A stretch of 64,000 nt of DNA, from positions 114,369 through 178,368 of the forward strand of contig NZ_JAERVJ010000004.1 of NCBI RefSeq assembly GCF_016745395.1, written 5' to 3'. The notes under the pieces were generated by a model, which was given only the letters and a program-made list of their open reading frames with translations, had not been told where the DNA came from and searched no databases. Below are positions 8,562-16,588 of the stretch, in pieces (position 1 is the first letter of the stretch; every line of letters starts with the position of its first letter). The position numbers were made by a program, and so were the translations under genes. Source of the stretch: Methylocystis sp. Sn-Cys (GTDB lineage: Bacteria; Pseudomonadota; Alphaproteobacteria; Rhizobiales; Beijerinckiaceae).

Positions 8562-8658
8562 GTCATTCCCGACGCTCGCAAAGCGAGCGATCGGGAATCC
8601 AGTGCCGAATCAGTGTATTTGCGGCTCTCGATTCCGGGTCGGGCTTTCAGCCGTGACA
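8562..8658 (+). repeat. family A dispersed palindrome, slightly decayed
   Basis: The left arm tcattcccgacgctcgc/gcgagcgatcgggaatcc and the right arm gattccgggtcgggctttcagcc are recognisable, though the terminal ccgggaatgac is degraded to cgtgacac. It lies between the cNMP-binding gene and the restriction-modification gene. Confidence 0.8.
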
Positions 8659-8717
8659 CGCCCCATTCCGAGCTGTTCGAGCGGAAAAAGTATCACGCGG
8701 TAGGCGGCAAGACTCGA

Positions 8718-11700
8718 TCAGCCCTCCGCCGCTCTCTTCAAATTCAGCTCCAGCAGCTTGGCCAGCGCGTCTTCAGTTGAAATATCCTCGGGCCAGCCAT
8801 AGGCGGCGGCCACGGCGCGGTCGAGCTTGTCATGCGCGTTGACGAGCCATTGCGGGCGCTGGTTGTAGAGATTGGTCAGCGTGCGCTCTTTGAGCTTCAC
8901 GGCGGCTTGCGCGTCTTTCGGCAGGATACGGTCGGGATAGCCCGGAACGACCTCGGGGACGATCTCGACGAGGTCCGGCGGATTGAGCCAGTTGCGCCGC
9001 GCCTCATCCAGCGCCCGCGCGGCCTCGGCGATGCGCTGGGCGCGGGGATCGTGGGCGTAATCGGCCGCGGGGATGTTGGGCGTGAGGCCTTCGGGGAAGG
9101 GGAAGGTTTCGAAGGTGGTGGTGGGGGTGTAGCGGGGGTCGTTGCCGACGCCGAGCCATGTGCAAAGGCGCAGCGACCATGCCTCGTGGAAGCGTGAATG
9201 GAGGATGCCGAAGGTGGTGTCGTCATCGCGAGCGATGGCGTCCAGAAGATTCGCAATCAAGCACCGGCTGTCGAGCCAGACGAAGGCGCGGTGCTTCGCG
9301 ACGACAGGCGTTGCGATGAATCTTCTGAGGTTACAGAGTTTGTTTCGGAAGGTAGGCCTGTCCCGTTCAAAAAGCCACCAACGCTCCCTTGTTCTCTTCG
9401 CCCGGTCGTTTATCCGAACCGGGTGCACGTATCCTTTTGCGTGCTTAAAGGGCTCTTGATAGAAAGCAGCTTCTTGCTCGGATAGGCCCGAAAAATCGAC
9501 GACCCACGTATCCGAGTTCGTTCGCATGACATCCAAGGCGTTCAACCACGGCTTCAGCACGTCGCTGTTGGGGCGTCCATTTGCGTTGAGCGGTTCCATC
9601 AACCAAGCCCGTGCGATATTCCCAGGAATATCGAAGGGGCCATACTTCTTGTAGCCTTCAAAACATACGGCTTGGTTTTCAATCTGACTCTTGGCTTCAA
9701 TCAGTTTGAGTCCTGCCGTAAGATCAGCGTTGATCCTTACCGCGACAACGCCATCGAGCCGGCAAGCAACCTCCTCCTGAGGAGCCTGCGAAGCAGGCGT
9801 CTCGAAGGACGAGGTTGCGTGATCCGCCCTCGTGCTTCGAGACGCGCCCTTCAGGCGCTCCTCAGCATGAGGGCTTGGTTGCGAGGCTGCGCCACCCGCC
9901 CTCGTGCTTCGAGATGGGCGCTGCGCGTTCTCCTCCGTATGAGGGCGCGCAAAACACACGATGCTCACCCGCACCGCCGCGCCCTCGACCGTCCACGGCT
10001 CGTCGCTCCACGCCTCGAAGATCGCGCCCGCCTCGGCGATCGGCTCCAGCACGCGGCGATTGGCGCCGCCGCGAATGGAATTCGTCGCGACGAGGCCGGC
10101 GCTTTTCGCGCGGCCAGAACACACCATGGCCCACGCCTTGGCGAACCAGTAACAGACAAGATCGGCCTCGGCGGGCATACGGCCGTCATAGGCGGCGAAA
10201 AGCCGATCGACGTAGCCGTCGCCCAATCCCCTGCGCAGCAGCTTCCCGCCCAAAAACGGCGGGTTCCCAACGATAAAATCTGCCTCCGGCCACGCCGCCT
10301 CTTTCCCGTCCGCCGTCAGCACCGCGTCTCGTTGCTCGATCGAATCGAGCTTTTTCAGGAACGGCTGCGGGCGGGTGAAGATGGCGTTCTTGATCGCCCA
10401 CTGAATGTCGCCGATCCAGATGGTGGTGCGCGCCAGCTCGGCCGCAAAAGGGTTGATTTCGATCCCGTGCAGAATTTCCGGCCCCACGCGCGTCGTGGGG
10501 CGGTCGAGGCCCAGCGTCTCGCAATCGTTGATCGCCGCATATTCGAGATCTTTCACGCCCTGCAGCGCGAGATAGAGAAAGTTGCCCGAGCCGCAGGCGG
10601 GGTCGAGTATGCGCAGCTTCGTCAGCCGCTCGATGAAATCGTCGCGAAGCTTCTCGGCTTTCGCGCGCGCGGCGGCGATCTTCTTTCCCTGATTGCGCGC
10701 GCCCTCGCGGCCCGCGAGACCCGCCTCGCGCGCGGGCGCCATCACCCTCTCGATCTCGCCCCGCACATCGGCCCATTCGCGACGCAAGGGCCGCAGCACG
10801 ACCGGCTCCACGATGAGCATGATCTTTTCGGGATCGGTGTAATGGGCGCCGATCTGCGCGCGCTTGTCAGGATCGAGAAAGCGCTCGAACAGCGTGCCGA
10901 AAATGGTCGGGTCGATGAGGCTCCAATCGAGGCTCGTGGCGTCGATGAGGTTTTGGATGTCGACATGCGCCAGCGGCAAGGCGCGGCTGCCGTCGAAGAG
11001 CCCGCCGTTGAACCAGGCGATCTCGGTCAGGTCCAGCTCGCCGCCCTTCTCCATCTGCTCGAAGAGCTTGTCGAAGTAATCCTTCGATTTGGCCGGTCGC
11101 CGCTCGCAAGTGAGCAGCAGCTTTTTCAGCAGGCCCTCGGGGAGAAGCTTCACGCTGTCGGCGAAGAAGCAGAAGACGAGCTGGTTGACGAAATGCGCGA
11201 CCGCCTCTCGATCCGGGTGGCGGCTCTGCAGCGCGTCGGAGACGGCCTGGAACTTGTCGGCGGCGTCGCTCGTGAGCTTGGCGCGCGTGCGGACGGGCTT
11301 CAGCGCGTCGGGGTCGTGAAAGACCGCCCGCAGCAGCTTGAATTTTTCCGGGTCAGCAAGTTCTTCGAGTTCGAACTCGTATTTTTTGGTTTCGAGATTG
11401 GTCCAGGTTGTCTTGATCTGGAAGCGGATGGTGTCGCAGGCGACGAGCAGCGGCGGGCTTTCGAGCGAGGCGGCGTAGCGCGTGAGCTGCGCCATGGCGT
11501 CGTCGAGATTGCGTTTGCGCTTCTTATATTCCCAGGCGAAGTAGCCCTTCTTCCAGACATCCGCCCAGCCGTCGCCGCCGCCGACGATGGCCGCGCCCTT
11601 TTCGAAGGTGAATTCCTTGCCGGTCGGATCGGCCTCGGCTGGCGTCGGGTGACCGAAAAGATGGCACAGGTCGATGAAATGCTCCTGCGCGGCCGCGCGC

Positions 11701-11750
11701 TCGGTCAGCGCGTGGTCCTTCCATTTGCGAATGAATTCATGCGGCGTCAT
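8718..11750 (-). CDS. MmeI-family (Type IIL) restriction-modification protein
   Basis: A single 1010-residue chain joins nuclease and DNA adenine methyltransferase. Near the N-terminus D64-x9-E74-x-K76 (DVWKKGYFAWEYK) reproduces the PD-ExK catalytic pattern of MmeI. A helical connector follows, then the methyltransferase with SAM motif DPACGSGNF (383-391) and catalytic NPPF (496-499). The C-terminal part should be the target-recognition domain. Residues about 603-662 are encoded by three palindromic repeat units in frame and look inserted. The gene is flanked by 40-bp direct repeats. A methyltransferase-only role is possible, but the intact D-E-K triad favours a defence function. Confidence 0.85.
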   Translation of the reverse strand: MTPHEFIRKWKDHALTERAAAQEHFIDLCHLFGHPTPAEADPTGKEFTFEKGAAIVGGGDGWADVWKKGYFAWEYKKRKRNLDDAMAQLTRYAASLESPPLLVACDTIRFQIKTTWTNLETKKYEFELEELADPEKFKLLRAVFHDPDALKPVRTRAKLTSDAADKFQAVSDALQSRHPDREAVAHFVNQLVFCFFADSVKLLPEGLLKKLLLTCERRPAKSKDYFDKLFEQMEKGGELDLTEIAWFNGGLFDGSRALPLAHVDIQNLIDATSLDWSLIDPTIFGTLFERFLDPDKRAQIGAHYTDPEKIMLIVEPVVLRPLRREWADVRGEIERVMAPAREAGLAGREGARNQGKKIAAARAKAEKLRDDFIERLTKLRILDPACGSGNFLYLALQGVKDLEYAAINDCETLGLDRPTTRVGPEILHGIEINPFAAELARTTIWIGDIQWAIKNAIFTRPQPFLKKLDSIEQRDAVLTADGKEAAWPEADFIVGNPPFLGGKLLRRGLGDGYVDRLFAAYDGRMPAEADLVCYWFAKAWAMVCSGRAKSAGLVATNSIRGGANRRVLEPIAEAGAIFEAWSDEPWTVEGAAVRVSIVCFARPHTEENAQRPSRSTRAGGAASQPSPHAEERLKGASRSTRADHATSSFETPASQAPQEEVACRLDGVVAVRINADLTAGLKLIEAKSQIENQAVCFEGYKKYGPFDIPGNIARAWLMEPLNANGRPNSDVLKPWLNALDVMRTNSDTWVVDFSGLSEQEAAFYQEPFKHAKGYVHPVRINDRAKRTRERWWLFERDRPTFRNKLCNLRRFIATPVVAKHRAFVWLDSRCLIANLLDAIARDDDTTFGILHSRFHEAWSLRLCTWLGVGNDPRYTPTTTFETFPFPEGLTPNIPAADYAHDPRAQRIAEAARALDEARRNWLNPPDLVEIVPEVVPGYPDRILPKDAQAAVKLKERTLTNLYNQRPQWLVNAHDKLDRAVAAAYGWPEDISTEDALAKLLELNLKRAAEG
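9771..9945 (+). repeat. three family C palindromic units inside the restriction-modification gene
   Basis: Units lie at about 9771-9814 (inverted), 9827-9873 and 9899-9945, each with ctcgtgcttcgag and a matching gaggg or cctcc arm. They are read through without stops on the minus strand as a low-complexity Ser/Arg/Ala stretch. The same unit occurs intergenically at 32232, 39180, 54245 and 63275. Confidence 0.85.
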
Positions 11751-11804
11751 GGCCGGTGACTAGCACGATTCCAGCGCAGGCGCCGCTCCCCGGCGAGGCC
11801 CGCT

Positions 11805-11844
11805 GGACTTTCCCGCGCGCTTACGCACATCTCTCGTCATGCGA
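11805..11844 (+). repeat. right copy of the 40-bp direct repeat, spanning the yjbQ start
   Basis: GGACTTTCCCGCGCGCTTAC plus the next 20 bases is the partner of 8501-8540. Similarity ends abruptly on both sides. The copy overlaps the first codons of yjbQ, suggesting it is the ancestral one. Confidence 0.75.
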
Positions 11845-12255
11845 CAGGCGACAAGAATACTCAAAATCGAGACAGGCGGGCGCGGCTTTTATGACGTCAC
11901 GCCGGGGCTCGCGGATTTCGTGCGCAGCGCGCGCATGGGCGAGGGGCTGCTGACGGTCTTCTGCCGGCACACATCGGCGTCGCTTCTCATTCAGGAAAAC
12001 GCCGATCCGAGCGTTTTGCGAGATCTCGAGAACGTCTTCGCGCGGCTCGCGCCCGAGGGCGCGGATTACGCGCATGACACGGAGGGCCCCGACGACATGC
12101 CGGCGCATATTCGCGCGGCGTTGACGCAGACGCAGTTGTCGATCCCGATTATCGGCGGCGCGCTGGCCCTCGGCACGTGGCAGGGCGCCTTCCTCTTCGA
12201 GCACCGGCGGCGGCCGCACCGGCGCGAGATCGCCTTGCATGTGATCGGGGAATAA
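11839..12255 (+). CDS. yjbQ: secondary thiamine-phosphate synthase-type protein (YjbQ/UPF0047)
   Basis: This 138-residue protein has the UPF0047 signature: FCRHTSASLLIQENADPSV followed by the PDDMPAHIRAAL and GTWQGAFLFEHRRRPHRREI motifs, with the conserved histidines expected at a metal site. Members complement thiamine-phosphate synthase weakly, but the physiological role is unclear. Length is standard. The start codon sits inside a 40-bp sequence duplicated on the far side of the neighbouring restriction-modification gene, so its upstream region may have been replaced by an insertion. Confidence 0.88.
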   Translation: MRQATRILKIETGGRGFYDVTPGLADFVRSARMGEGLLTVFCRHTSASLLIQENADPSVLRDLENVFARLAPEGADYAHDTEGPDDMPAHIRAALTQTQLSIPIIGGALALGTWQGAFLFEHRRRPHRREIALHVIGE

Positions 12256-12262
12256 GGGCGGC

Positions 12263-12348
12263 TGTCAGTCCCGGCGCTTCGCGCGATAGGGAATCCAGAA
12301 TAGGAACAATGTTATTACGTTGGCCCTGGATTCCCGCCGGGAATGACA
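12263..12348 (+). repeat. family A palindrome, shortened variant
   Basis: gtcagtcccggcgc..gggaatccaga and ccctggattcccgccgggaatgac form outer arms with a poorly conserved centre. It lies directly after yjbQ. Confidence 0.7.
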
Positions 12349-12373
12349 AGTCTCCGCTCGATTGGTTCGGCGC

Positions 12374-12571
12374 CATCCCCGACGCTCGCGCCGTTTGGAC
12401 ACAGAGGGGATCACCGCCGTCATTGCGAGGAGGCGGAGCCGACGAAGCAATCCAGAGCCGCATCGCCGCCCTGGATTGCTTCGCTTCGCTCGCAATGACG
12501 GGCTCTGGGCAAAATCAGCGCTCTGGCTCTGGATTCCCGATCGCTCGCGTTGCGAGCGTCGGGAATGACAT
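12374..12571 (+). repeat. composite repeat: family B nested in family A
   Basis: The left A remnant (cgacgctcgcgccgtttgga) is followed by a complete B element (tcattgcgaggaggcggagc ... gcttcgctcgcaatgacgg, about 12419-12502), then the right A arm ending gcgtcgggaatgaca. The same arrangement occurs at 18911 and 56417. It fills the yjbQ-hydroxylase gap. Confidence 0.85.
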
Positions 12572-12587
12572 TGCTCCAGGTCGGGGG

Positions 12588-13841
12588 CTAACCCGCGTGC
12601 GCGCGCACGGGGTGGCGCATCATCCGGGGCAGCACGAGATGGGGCAGCACGCCCTCGCGGATCACCGCGCGGCGCAACGGTCCGAGCGCCGCCACGGCGA
12701 TGAAGCTCGCGCCGCGGAAGAGATCGACCGGCAGATAGGGGATGATGAGCGAGCGGTTCAGCACGTCGACGCCATTGGTGCGGAAGCCGATGTCGGCGCG
12801 GCGGTGCCGGTCGTAGCGGATAAGCGCGCGAGAGAGTTCGCGCTCGTTGCGCAGATCGACGCTGGCGAGGCAATCTTCGAGATCGGCGACGTCGCGCAGG
12901 CTGAGATTCAACCCTTGCGCGCCGATCGGCGGGAAGATGTGGCAGGTCTCGCCGACGAGCGCCAGGCGCCCCTTGGCGTGCTCCGACACCTGCATCCCGC
13001 CCATGCGGAACTGGCCGATGTCGCTTTCGATCTTCATCGCGCCGAACTCGGACTTGGCGTAGTCCTCGATCTCATATTCCAGCTCTTCGCGCGGCTTGGC
13101 GAGGCGGCGGCGCGCGTCGTCGACGCTCATCAGCCAGACGAGGCTCGAGCGATGGGGGGCGTCCTCGCGCGCGGGCAGCGGCACCAGCGTGAAAGGGCCC
13201 GAGCGGGTGTGCCACTCCGTCGAGATATTGTCGTGCGGGAACTCGTGCCGCAGCATCATGGTGAGCGCGACCTGCGGATAGGTCCATTCCTTCACGTCGA
13301 TGCCGGCGACGGCGCGCGCGCGGCTGTTGCGGCCATCGGCGGCGACGATGAAATCCGCCTCCAGCCGCCGTCCGTCGGCGAGCAAAGCGGCGGCGGAAGC
13401 GCCATTGACCTCATAATCGGCGATATCGGCGTCGATGAACTGGATCTCCGGAGACGCGCGCACGAGGTCGAGCAGCACGCCGACCAGCTCATCGTTGGAG
13501 ATATTGACGCCCAGCGCCGGCAGGTCGATCTCGCTGGCGCGCAGCGTCAGCTCCGGCACGGGGAAGAGCTGATCCGTGTCGTCGATCATGCGGATGCCCT
13601 CGATCGGGCAGGCGAGCGTCTTCACCCGCTCCAAGGCGCCGAGCGCGTCGAGGAAGCGGACGGAGGCCTCGAAGAGCGCGATGGTGCGGCCGGGCAGGGG
13701 CGGCGGAATGCGGCCGACCAGCGCCGTCTTGAGCCCCGAGCGCGCAAAGGCCAGCGCCGCCGCGAGCCCGGTCGAGCCGGCGCCGGCCACGAGAATATCG
13801 GTCTTCGTCGTCTCGCCGGTCGGCGCGGAAGGCTGGGTCAT
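12588..13841 (-). CDS. UbiH/UbiF/COQ6-family FAD-dependent hydroxylase
   Basis: This 417-residue flavoprotein has an N-terminal dinucleotide fold (DILVAGAGSTGLAAALAFARSG) and the C-terminal FAD segment LVGETCHIFPPIGAQGLNLS, the UbiH/COQ6 signature with GETCH in place of the usual GDAAH. It probably hydroxylates a ubiquinone precursor ring; which position cannot be told. The called ATG lies seven bases inside an out-of-frame ATG that has the better-spaced AAGGAG, so the start is uncertain. It is divergent from the quinone oxidoreductase gene. Confidence 0.85.
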   Translation of the reverse strand: MTQPSAPTGETTKTDILVAGAGSTGLAAALAFARSGLKTALVGRIPPPLPGRTIALFEASVRFLDALGALERVKTLACPIEGIRMIDDTDQLFPVPELTLRASEIDLPALGVNISNDELVGVLLDLVRASPEIQFIDADIADYEVNGASAAALLADGRRLEADFIVAADGRNSRARAVAGIDVKEWTYPQVALTMMLRHEFPHDNISTEWHTRSGPFTLVPLPAREDAPHRSSLVWLMSVDDARRRLAKPREELEYEIEDYAKSEFGAMKIESDIGQFRMGGMQVSEHAKGRLALVGETCHIFPPIGAQGLNLSLRDVADLEDCLASVDLRNERELSRALIRYDRHRRADIGFRTNGVDVLNRSLIIPYLPVDLFRGASFIAVAALGPLRRAVIREGVLPHLVLPRMMRHPVRAHAG

Positions 13842-14022
13842 CGCTCATGATCTCCTTGATCTTCGCGCTCTCTATATAGGGGGAGGCGCGCAAGGGCGAG
13901 GGCGGTTGCGCGCGCCTAAGGTTGCGGCTTTGAGCTTTGCGAGTTTGGGCGGTAAATGGGGCGACAGGCGGGACGGTCTCCCCGGTTTTTCCCGCCGTTT
14001 GCATTGGCGAGTGGAGGTTTCG

Positions 14023-14994
14023 ATGGTCAAGGCGATTCGCGTGCACCACCCGGGCGGCCCCGAGGCGCTGCAGCTCGAAGAGGTGGCCCTGCCGGCCCCG
14101 GGGCCGGGCGAGGTGCAGATTCGCCATCGCGCCATCGGGGTGAACTTTATCGACATCTATCGCCGCACGGGAGCGTATCCGGCGCAATATCCTTTCATTC
14201 CCGGCCATGAAGGGGCGGGGCAGATTGTCGCGGTCGGCGAGGGCGTGACGGATTTCGAGGAAGGCGACCGCGTCGCCTATGTGGGCGCGCTCGGCGGCTA
14301 CAGCGAGGCGCGCAACATCGCCGCCGATTCGGTGATCCATCTGCCGAAGTCGGTGAGCTATGAGCAGGGCGCCGTGGTGATGCTCAAGGGCCTCACCGCG
14401 CAATATCTCCTGCGCCGCACCTTCCGGGTGAAGAAGGGCCATCGCGTGCTGGTGCATGCCGGGGCGGGCGGCGTCGGCCAGCTTTTGTGCCAATGGGCGG
14501 ATGCGCTCGGGGCCAAGGTCATCGCCACCGTGGGCTCGCCCGACAAGGCGGAGATCGCTCTCAAAGCCGGCGCGCGGGACGCCATTCTTTACCGCACCGA
14601 GAAATTCGAGGAGCGCGTGAAGGAGATCACCAAGGGCAAATTATGCGACGTCGTCTATGACGGCGTCGGACGCGCGACCTTCCCGGCTTCGCTCGACTGT
14701 CTCGCACCCTTCGGCTTGTTCGTGAGCTTCGGCTCGGCTTCCGGACCGATCGAGAGCTTCGACATCGGGCTGTTGACGCAGAAAGGCTCGCTCTTTGCGA
14801 CCCGGCCCTCGCTGTTCGACCATATCGCCAAGCGCCGCGACTATGAGGATATGGCCGAGGACATGTTCCACGCCATCAAGCGGGGACATCTGACGATCGA
14901 GCCGCCACAAAGCTTTCCGCTGGCGGAGGCGGCGCAGGTCCATGCGGCGCTCGAATCGCGCCAGACGGCGGGATCGATGGTGCTGATTCCCTGA
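14023..14994 (+). CDS. qor: NADPH:quinone oxidoreductase (zeta-crystallin type)
   Basis: This 323-residue MDR-superfamily enzyme lacks catalytic zinc ligands. Features are GVNFIDIYRRTGAYP and PFIPGHEGAGQIVAVGEGV in the catalytic half and the NADPH-binding VLVHAGAGGVGQLLCQWA in the Rossmann half. It is expected to reduce quinones by one electron using NADPH in the cytoplasm. The frame runs far upstream, but the ATG at 14023 follows GTGGAGG and gives the standard MVKAIRVHHPGGPE start. The divergent neighbour is a ubiquinone-type hydroxylase. A weak hairpin (CGCCATTC/GAATGGCG, 14995-15016) follows the stop. Confidence 0.9.
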   Translation: MVKAIRVHHPGGPEALQLEEVALPAPGPGEVQIRHRAIGVNFIDIYRRTGAYPAQYPFIPGHEGAGQIVAVGEGVTDFEEGDRVAYVGALGGYSEARNIAADSVIHLPKSVSYEQGAVVMLKGLTAQYLLRRTFRVKKGHRVLVHAGAGGVGQLLCQWADALGAKVIATVGSPDKAEIALKAGARDAILYRTEKFEERVKEITKGKLCDVVYDGVGRATFPASLDCLAPFGLFVSFGSASGPIESFDIGLLTQKGSLFATRPSLFDHIAKRRDYEDMAEDMFHAIKRGHLTIEPPQSFPLAEAAQVHAALESRQTAGSMVLIP

Positions 14995-15016
14995 CGCCAT
15001 TCCTGTTTGAATGGCG

Positions 15017-15302
15017 CGCAGCGGGAAATCCGGAGCTGCCGGTCCAATCGAGTGATTCGGGGGTCCCTAGCCCGATTGGATGACTTCCGAATTACAATTC
15101 ATGCTTGTGTTGCCGATTGGCCACGCGCGAAACGGAGTCGGTTGTAAATTGCTCACAACATTTTGAAATCATGCTCATTTCTAGTGGGCATCGGGTTGTT
15201 GGGCGTCGAAAAATCCAGTGGAAAACCGGGGTTTTCCGCGCCCCAGCTCGAGCCTGCGACGAAAAAGGCGCGAGCATTTTCCCCAAAATGGGCTATCTTG
15301 AA
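15017..15302. other. intergenic segment upstream of the sRNA candidate
   Basis: This A/T-richer stretch contains no gene I can support. It should hold the promoter of the downstream RNA; CTATCTT at 15293-15299 resembles an alphaproteobacterial -10 element but lacks an obvious -35 partner. Confidence 0.4.
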
Positions 15303-15385
15303 TATGTTCCGGCTTTGAGGTTCCTCCCACCTCTCGATTAGCCCGAACCGCCTCAAAGACCCGGCCGTCGACGCCGGGTTTTTTT
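15303..15385 (+). ncRNA. probable trans-acting small RNA with anti-Shine-Dalgarno loop
   Basis: A first hairpin pairs CTTTGAGG (15313-15320) with CCTCAAAG (15351-15358) and exposes a loop containing CCTCCCACCTC (15323-15333), complementary to ribosome-binding sites. A classical terminator follows: CCCGGC-CGTCGAC-GCCGGG (15360-15378) and seven T residues. This architecture is that of rhizobial CCUCC-loop sRNAs (suhB/mmgR and related alpha-r families), though membership is my inference. It lies between qor and rsfS on the plus strand. Confidence 0.6.
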
Positions 15386-15477
15386 CGGCTCCCGCCCGGC
15401 AGCCGGGCCGCTTTCATGTTGCAATCCGGGACAAAGAGTCCCATCCTCTAGGCGCGGCCGGAAATTGGCCGTGAAGC

Positions 15478-15903
15478 ATGAGGGTTGCAACGCTGTCGAC
15501 AAGTGTTCATCCGGGAGCGGGCGTCACCGTCTCCCAGCCGAAGATCGGCGCGCGAGCGCCGCTTGGCGGCTCGATCGTGCAAAATGTCCTCAACGCCCTG
15601 GACGAGACAAAGGCCGAGGACATCATCTCCATCGATCTGCGCGGAAAGACCGCTCTCGCCGATGAAATGATCATCGCGACGGGCCGCTCGACCGTGCATG
15701 TCGGCGCCATTGCCGACAAGGCGATCAAGGCCTTCAAGGCGGCGGGCGTTTCGGCGCGCGTCGAGGGCCTGCCCCAGTGCGACTGGGTGCTGATCGACGC
15801 CGGCGACATCATCGTCCACATTTTCCGTCCTGAGGTGCGCCAGTTCTACAACCTCGAGAAAATGTGGGGCGGCGATCGCCCGGTGGAGATGCGGCTGGTC
15901 TGA
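15478..15903 (+). CDS. rsfS: ribosome silencing factor RsfS
   Basis: The 141-residue reading frame contains the RsfS domain, with KAEDIISIDLRGKTALADEM, the STVHVGAIADKAIKAFK helix, and the C-terminal DWVLIDAGDIIVHIFRPEVR. RsfS binds L14 and blocks subunit joining in starvation. About 33 residues precede the conserved core, and no strong ribosome site is visible at the ATG used. A GTG at 15577 would give a family-length protein. rlmH follows after a tandem repeat block. proA and nadD, usually adjacent to this pair in the order, lie about 12 kb away. Confidence 0.92.
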   Translation: MRVATLSTSVHPGAGVTVSQPKIGARAPLGGSIVQNVLNALDETKAEDIISIDLRGKTALADEMIIATGRSTVHVGAIADKAIKAFKAAGVSARVEGLPQCDWVLIDAGDIIVHIFRPEVRQFYNLEKMWGGDRPVEMRLV

Positions 15904-15904
15904 C

Positions 15905-16057
15905 GCATCATCCCCAAAAGTGCGCAGCGGTTTTGGGGCAAAGATGATGCGAAAGAGCGCATCATCCCCAAAAGTGCGCAGCGGTTTTGGGGCAAGATGA
16001 TGCGAACGAGCGCATCATCCCCAAAAGTGCGCAGCGGTTTTGGGGCCAAGATGATGC
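15905..16057 (+). repeat. three tandem copies of a 45-46-bp palindrome
   Basis: Copies at 15905-15950, 15959-16003 and 16012-16057 share gcatcatccccaaaagtgcg and ttttgggg..gatgatgc. Each folds into a hairpin with GCATCAT/ATGATGC and CCCCAAAA/TTTTGGGG stems. Spacers of eight bases resemble each other (gaaagagc, gaacgagc). They sit between rsfS and rlmH and would lie in the shared transcript. Confidence 0.9.
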
Positions 16058-16072
16058 GAGAAAGATAGCCGC

Positions 16073-16552
16073 GTGCGATTGGGCATCATATGCGTGGGCC
16101 GGTTGAAGGCCGGCCCCGAGCGCGAGATCTACGCGCGCTACGCCGAGCGCATCGCTGCGCTGCGGCGCATTGGTCTCGACGGCCTCGATCTCAAGGAAAT
16201 CGACGAAAGCAAAGCCAAGAGCCCGGCCGAGCGCATGGCGCGCGAGGGCGAGGAGATGCGCGCGCTGCTGCCGGAGGATTCGGCGCTCATCGTCTTCGAC
16301 GAGCGCGGCAAGGCGGCGGATAGCGCGGCTTTCGCCGCCTTCATCGGGCGCGAGCGCGACGCGGGGCGCAAGGCCATGTGGTTCGCGATCGGCGGCTCGG
16401 AGGGGCTCGATGCTCGCGTACGGGCGCGGGCGACGGCGGTGTTTTCCTTTGGCGCGATGACGCTGCCGCATCAGATTGTTCGCATACTGGCGGCTGAGCA
16501 GATTTACCGGGCGATGACGATTTTATCGGGCCATCCATACCATCGGGCGTGA
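16073..16552 (+). CDS. rlmH: 23S rRNA (pseudouridine-1915-N3)-methyltransferase RlmH
   Basis: This 159-residue SPOUT methyltransferase modifies pseudouridine 1915 in helix 69 of 23S rRNA using SAM. It shows the trefoil-knot signature FAIGGSEGLD and the C-terminal FGAMTLPHQIVRILAAEQIYRA and GHPYHRA. The start is a GTG at 16073 giving MRLGIICVGRLKAGPE. Translation may be coupled to rsfS only across the 170-bp tandem palindrome block. Length matches the family. Confidence 0.95.
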   Translation: MRLGIICVGRLKAGPEREIYARYAERIAALRRIGLDGLDLKEIDESKAKSPAERMAREGEEMRALLPEDSALIVFDERGKAADSAAFAAFIGRERDAGRKAMWFAIGGSEGLDARVRARATAVFSFGAMTLPHQIVRILAAEQIYRAMTILSGHPYHRA

Positions 16553-16588
16553 GGCGGGCTTGCCGTTCGTCATGCAAGCGAGAGGCGC

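Noticed and set aside
9672-11759. 695-codon plus-strand frame opposite the restriction-modification gene
   Set aside because: It is antisense to the MmeI-like gene with its clear nuclease and methyltransferase motifs, and has a composition typical of shadow frames.
13489-14493. Minus-strand frame starting with MSDDPAF, which has the best-placed AAGGAG
   Set aside because: It runs out of frame through the UbiH-like gene and antisense to qor; the protein is Arg-rich noise. It only makes the hydroxylase start uncertain.
15905-16057. Possible CRISPR array because of three regular repeats
   Set aside because: Spacers are only eight bases and similar to one another, each repeat is fully palindromic, and no cas gene is near.
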